This document shows positions 30,000 to 33,179 of a stretch of 33,179 nt of DNA, piece by piece (the first letter of the stretch is position 1; each line of letters opens with the position of its first letter). This DNA comes from Chloroflexota bacterium. Its GTDB lineage: Bacteria; Chloroflexota; UBA6077; FW602-bin22; CADDYW01. Under the pieces are notes generated by a model. It was not told the DNA's origin. It did not search any database and saw only the letters and a program-made list of their open reading frames with translations. A program made the position numbers and the translations under genes. Where the stretch lies: positions 1-33,179 of the forward strand of contig CADDYW010000041.1 of NCBI GenBank assembly GCA_902810745.1, given 5' to 3'.

Positions 30000-30025
30000 C
30001 TAGCCTAGCCGGTGTGCTAGACTAG
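30000..30025 (+). promoter_or_regulatory. CTAG-rich inverted repeat overlapping a candidate LCP-gene promoter
   Basis: CTAGCCTAGC (30000-30009) and GCTAGACTAG (30016-30025) are inverted copies with one mismatch, and hold four CTAG tetranucleotides in 26 bases. The right arm includes TGCTAGACT, an extended -10 (TAGACT at 30018-30023) whose start site near 30030 is about 48 bases before the LCP start. The layout suits an operator over the -10. No convincing -35 is visible. Confidence 0.45.
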
Positions 30026-30077
30026 CAGCGAGTCACGCACACGGTTCAGCTTCTCGGCTTGGAGGTCCTGCGTCGGC

Positions 30078-31976
30078 ATGTCCCGCTTACGGCGACGTCG
30101 GTATGCCCCTTCCTCTCCCCGGTCACGGCGCGGCCCGGTGCTTGGCGCGGCCGTGCTCGGTCTGGCGCTCAGTGCGATTGCCCTGGCGACCGTCGTCGTC
30201 CTGACCTCGGCCAGCGGGATAGCGCGGACTTTCCTCTCCCAGGTGCCACCGCGCCTGGAGAGTGTCTTTCTGACAACACCGACGGCTGTCCCGCCGGATA
30301 ACGTGGTCGGCGCCGACGTCCGGTCGGTGGTCGACACCACGCCCGAATCCGCTCAGACGCCGCTTCCGGTTCCGACCACCACCGGGACCGATGCGCGGTT
30401 CGCCGTCTTGCTCATGGGCTACGGCGGTGGCAATCACGACGGGGCCTACCTGACCGACTCGATGATGGTCGTCGTCGTCGATCCAGCCCGAAAGTCCCTG
30501 ACGCTGCTTTCATTGCCCCGTGACTCCTGGGTTCCGATGTCGTTCGATGGGAAGACCATCGTCTACAACAAAGTCAACGCCGCCTACGCGTTCGCCGAGG
30601 ATCCGAGCGCGTATCCGGATCGTCTCGATCGGTATCGAGGCAGGCACGGTCCGGGAACGTTTGCCGCCGATACCGTCTCGCGCCTCCTGGGAATCCCGAT
30701 CCAGTACTATCTCTCGCTGGACTTCCAGGGCTTCCGCGATATGATCAACGCCGTCGGAGGCATCGACGTCGACGTCCCGGACAGCTTCGCCGCGCGCTAC
30801 CCGGCGAACGACGATCCGTCGATCAACGCCGGCTGGACCATCGTGCGCTTTTCCAGCGGCCTCCAGCATATGGACGGCGAGCGGGCGATCGAGTACGCAC
30901 GTGCGCGCGAAACGATCGACAACGTGAGCGAAGGCAGTGACTTTGCCCGTTCGCGGCGACAACGTCTGATCATGCAGGCCTTCAAGACGCGCCTGCTCGA
31001 ACCGGGCGGCCTGATTCACCTCCCGCAGCTCCTGACAATCGCGGCGACTCACGTCGATACCAACTACCAGATCCCCGACGCGACAAAGCTTGCACAGCTT
31101 GTTCTGGGCTGGAAGGACGTCACGATCTACCAGACCGCGCTGACCACGGGCAACTACCTCGAAGATGCAACCGGCCCGGACGGGGCCTACGTCGTCGTTC
31201 CGAGCTCCCCGGATCATTCCTGGGCCCAGGTGCGGGCGTTTGCTCGTCTCCTGTGGGAGGATCCGGCCACGGGGGTCGCGATGGCCAGCACGCCGATCGT
31301 CGTCGAAAACGACAGTGACGTGGCGGGCCTGGCAACCCGGGTGAGCGCAGTACTCGCCCGTCTCGGCTACAACGTCGGGACGCCAATCTCTGGCTCGGCG
31401 CTCGGACGGTCCCAGATCGAGGACCGAACGGGCGGGAAAGCCACGGTGCTGATTCAGCATCTCACCAGGGACCTTGGTCTGGGCGATCTGGAGGTTTCCG
31501 ACCCGGCAGCCAGCCAGGCCGATGGCGAGGTCGTCCTTCGGCTGGGTGCCGACGCGGCAAAGCTGACCCTGGCGGTACCGCGCGATCCGTCCGCGCCGTA
31601 CAGTACCGTCGGAATCGAGAAGTTCGGCATCTGGCCGTACGTTCCGCCAACACCCACGCCGCTTCCGGTGGCACGCCCAACGCCCGTCCCCTCGAGCACC
31701 GCGACGGATCGTGATTCGAATCGGCCCGGGACCGTGCCGAAAGATCGTATCATCGTCGTGCCCAGTCTGATCGGGCTTCCCGAGGCACAGGCCCAGCACC
31801 TTATCACCGAGCTGGGTCTGATGACCAGCTACGTGAATTATCAGACTATCGACGACGTGCCGAATCGGCGCTACTTCCTGTCCATCCCCCCTGGCGCGGT
31901 CCTGAGTCAGTCACCACGTCCTGGGACGAAGGTACCCGTGGGGACGAAGGTGCTGCTCGCCGTTCGCAAACAGTAA
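30078..31976 (+). CDS. LytR-CpsA-Psr (LCP) family protein with C-terminal PASTA domain
   Basis: 632 residues. A basic cytoplasmic N-terminus is followed by one transmembrane helix (about 20-45) and an extracellular linker. The LCP catalytic domain (about 105-280) has TDSMMVVVVDP, TLLSLPRDSWV, YNKVNAAYA, DFQGFRDMINAVGGIDVDVP and ARARET...DFARSRRQRLIMQAF, including the conserved Arg/Asp residues that bind polyprenyl-pyrophosphate. A LytR_C-type domain (about 400-470), a Pro/Thr linker (about 520-555) and a PASTA domain (about 558-632, VPSLIGLPEAQAQHLI...SQSPRPGTKVPVGTKVLL) follow. LCP enzymes transfer undecaprenyl-linked glycopolymers to peptidoglycan, and PASTA binds peptidoglycan or muropeptides, so the protein likely attaches envelope glycans. 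ATG at 30078 has GGAGG twelve bases upstream. The PASTA fusion is less common than plain LCP. Confidence 0.88.
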   Translation: MSRLRRRRYAPSSPRSRRGPVLGAAVLGLALSAIALATVVVLTSASGIARTFLSQVPPRLESVFLTTPTAVPPDNVVGADVRSVVDTTPESAQTPLPVPTTTGTDARFAVLLMGYGGGNHDGAYLTDSMMVVVVDPARKSLTLLSLPRDSWVPMSFDGKTIVYNKVNAAYAFAEDPSAYPDRLDRYRGRHGPGTFAADTVSRLLGIPIQYYLSLDFQGFRDMINAVGGIDVDVPDSFAARYPANDDPSINAGWTIVRFSSGLQHMDGERAIEYARARETIDNVSEGSDFARSRRQRLIMQAFKTRLLEPGGLIHLPQLLTIAATHVDTNYQIPDATKLAQLVLGWKDVTIYQTALTTGNYLEDATGPDGAYVVVPSSPDHSWAQVRAFARLLWEDPATGVAMASTPIVVENDSDVAGLATRVSAVLARLGYNVGTPISGSALGRSQIEDRTGGKATVLIQHLTRDLGLGDLEVSDPAASQADGEVVLRLGADAAKLTLAVPRDPSAPYSTVGIEKFGIWPYVPPTPTPLPVARPTPVPSSTATDRDSNRPGTVPKDRIIVVPSLIGLPEAQAQHLITELGLMTSYVNYQTIDDVPNRRYFLSIPPGAVLSQSPRPGTKVPVGTKVLLAVRKQ

Positions 31977-32045
31977 GGGCGCTATCCACTGTCGCCATCG
32001 GAGACCAATCGGGCCGCCAGGGTGCCGAGCAGGTCTCTTCGACTC

Positions 32046-32054
32046 TGGTAGAAT
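32046..32054 (+). promoter_or_regulatory. Candidate promoter for the terminal alpha/beta hydrolase
   Basis: TGGTAGAAT (extended -10; TAGAAT matches five of six consensus bases) is 50 bases before the ATG at 32104. An alternative pair, TCGACT with TATCAC at 32062-32067, is weaker. Confidence 0.4.
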
Positions 32055-32103
32055 TGACCCGTATCACGCACCGCGCGCACGGGCGTCGTGTGCGCTAGTT
32101 CGG

Positions 32104-32889
32104 ATGTGCAGAATCGCCCCACCTCCCGGTCAACAGATCGAGCAGCACCGCATCCAGGTCGGGCGGAGCTCGGTGTTCTACGAGGTCGCCGGCACGGGAA
32201 AGCCCGTCGTTCTGATTCACGGCCTCGCCGGATCCACCCGGTGGTGGGCGCCGACCGTCCCCGATCTCGCCCGCGTACTCCGCGTCTACGCCGTCGATCT
32301 GGCCCACTTCGGCGCCACGAAGAGCGACCACCCGTTCGCGCTAGATCGCGCCGCGGAGTTCCTGATTCGCTGGATGAACTGCATCGGCCTCGCACGTGCC
32401 AGTATCGTCGGCTATTCGATGGGTGGCTTCATCGCAGCGGATCTGGCGGCGACCTACCCCGATCGGATCGATCGGCTGGTCCTGGTCGACGCGACGCTGT
32501 TTCCGCGCGGCTACGGGATCCTGCGGGCCAGCGTGGGTCTGCTGCGGACGGTGGCGGGGCTACCGCCGCGGCTCCTGCTCACGCTCCTCGCGGGCATCTG
32601 CCACGCCGGGCCGCTGACCGTCCTGGGAGCCGCTCTGGACTTGCTGACCACGGACATTCGTGGCGAGCTCGGCCAGATTCGCGCGCCGACGCTCGTCATC
32701 TGGGGCGACGACGACGCGATCCTGCCAGTCGCGGAGGGCAGGCGCGTGAGCCGTCTCATTCCCGGGTCGGAGATCGTCGTCCTGCACGGCGCGGACCACA
32801 ATCCGATGTGGAGGCGTACCGCCGACTTCAATCGGATCGTCGCGGCCTTCCTGACTTCCCCGTCTCAGGACGTCACCGCTTCAGCATGA
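32104..32889 (+). CDS. Alpha/beta hydrolase fold protein
   Basis: 261 residues in a standard alpha/beta-hydrolase layout: oxyanion segment VVLIHGLAGSTRWW (about 35-48), nucleophile Ser in IVGYSMGGFIAADL (about 101-114), acid Asp in VIWGDDDAILP and catalytic His in VVLHGADHNPMW near the C-terminus. No signal peptide. Substrate unknown; esterase, lactonase and C-C hydrolase relatives share these motifs. ATG at 32104 lacks a clear ribosome site, so a leaderless or weak start is possible. Its TGA lies 17 bases inside the end of the converging rhodanese gene. Confidence 0.82.
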   Translation: MCRIAPPPGQQIEQHRIQVGRSSVFYEVAGTGKPVVLIHGLAGSTRWWAPTVPDLARVLRVYAVDLAHFGATKSDHPFALDRAAEFLIRWMNCIGLARASIVGYSMGGFIAADLAATYPDRIDRLVLVDATLFPRGYGILRASVGLLRTVAGLPPRLLLTLLAGICHAGPLTVLGAALDLLTTDIRGELGQIRAPTLVIWGDDDAILPVAEGRRVSRLIPGSEIVVLHGADHNPMWRRTADFNRIVAAFLTSPSQDVTASA

Positions 32890-33179
32890 AATAGTTGAGA
32901 TCCACCAAGACATTGAAGCCGCCGAGGATCGGACGAACGTTGGGGAATCCGGCGTCGAGCAGGTCACGCGCCACCCGGGCGCTGGACGCCTCGCCCGGTC
33001 AGGTGCAGGCGGTGAAGATCGGCAATCCGCGCGGCACCTCGGCGAGGTGTGCCGCGGTCGTGCCGGGCTGGATCCGAATCGCCTGCTTGAGGTCGAGGTG
33101 GCTGGACTGGTAGGCGGGGCCGCTGCGCGCGTCGATCAGGACGAAGGGTCCACCCGCCTTCACCGCCTCCTCGAACTCG
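32873..33179 (-). CDS. Rhodanese-domain protein with in-frame TGA at the active-site loop (Sec candidate), partial
   Basis: Read from the right edge leftward, 59 codons encode ...FVLIDARSGPAYQSSH...GLPIFTACT, then TGA at 33001-32999, then 41 more codons PGEASSARVARDLLDAGF...VRPILGGF and a terminal TGA at 32873-32875. The domain is unmistakably rhodanese-like on both sides of the first TGA. The stop sits at the second Cys of the family's CxCPxE active-loop motif (ACT-stop-PGE). Either the codon is read as selenocysteine, giving a CxU pair, or a TGC-to-TGA change has disabled the gene. A hairpin 21 bases downstream of the TGA fits a bacterial SECIS. The 5' end is outside the window; perhaps 10-20 residues are missing. 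Rhodaneses transfer sulfane sulfur; a CxU form could also act as a redox enzyme. Confidence 0.7.
32964..32984 (-). promoter_or_regulatory. SECIS-like hairpin after the rhodanese TGA
   Basis: In the minus-strand RNA, GCGCC (32982-32978) pairs with GGCGC (32972-32968) around a five-base loop CGGGT. Two further pairs form across a single bulged G. The loop starts 21 bases after the UGA and has a G among its first two bases, as bacterial SECIS elements usually do. A competing seven-bp stem (CCGGGCG with CGCCCGG) begins directly after the UGA. No folding energy was computed. Confidence 0.4.

Noticed and set aside
1..33179. CRISPR arrays, insertion sequences, rRNA or tRNA genes
   Set aside because: No regularly spaced repeats, transposase motifs, terminal inverted repeats with target duplications, or RNA gene signatures were seen.

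Overview
This is a GC-rich (estimated 60-65%), gene-dense bacterial window. The Tat/lipoprotein signal of its peptide-binding protein with a long Ala/Pro/Gln/Thr linker, the giant BTAD and LuxR ATPase/TPR regulators, an LCP protein carrying a PASTA domain, an F420-type PPOX flavoprotein and the many isolated TIM-barrel 'sugar phosphate isomerases' suggest Chloroflexota, probably near Thermomicrobia/Sphaerobacter. That placement is inference from gene content; no rRNA or other phylogenetic marker except dnaN is present.

Layout. 1-5.3 kb: the tail of a protein tyrosine phosphatase, a short-chain dehydrogenase, a minus-strand group (small membrane protein, three-helix membrane protein, cupredoxin lipoprotein), an F420-type PPOX protein, phosphonoacetate hydrolase (phnA), and overlapping its stop a membrane-protein gene that looks broken by internal deletion plus frameshift. 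5.4-13.7 kb: an amidohydrolase, a small membrane-anchored protein beside an 852-residue LuxR/ATPase/TPR regulator, a TIM-barrel isomerase, and the DUF1326/DUF2182 pair divergent from the next regulator. 13.7-20.5 kb: a 997-residue BTAD (SARP-type)/ATPase/TPR regulator, a second TIM-barrel protein, a UbiA-family decaprenyl-phosphate phosphoribosyltransferase with a highly structured leader, a carboxylesterase and a third TIM-barrel protein. 20.7-27.1 kb: a complete peptide/nickel-type ABC importer in two convergent units: two ATPases on plus; binding protein and two permeases on minus. 27.2-33.2 kb: a nitronate monooxygenase, dnaN, an LCP-PASTA protein, an alpha/beta hydrolase and, running off the right edge, a rhodanese gene with an in-frame TGA at its active-site loop.

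How genes fit together. The importer plausibly feeds peptide- or sugar-type substrates to the nearby catabolic enzymes, but no pathway can be assembled from the window alone. The UbiA-type prenyltransferase and the LCP protein both act on polyprenyl-phosphate-linked envelope glycans. The two very large regulators sit next to small operons that they may control. Several perfect hairpins lack T-tracts, and a recurrent extended -10 motif (TGCTAnnnT) precedes many genes.

The most notable signal is the rhodanese gene at the right edge. Its frame stays clearly rhodanese-like on both sides of a single TGA that falls where relatives have the second Cys of a CxCPxE loop, and a hairpin with bacterial-SECIS-like geometry lies downstream. 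It is either a selenocysteine-containing rhodanese or a one-base nonsense mutation.
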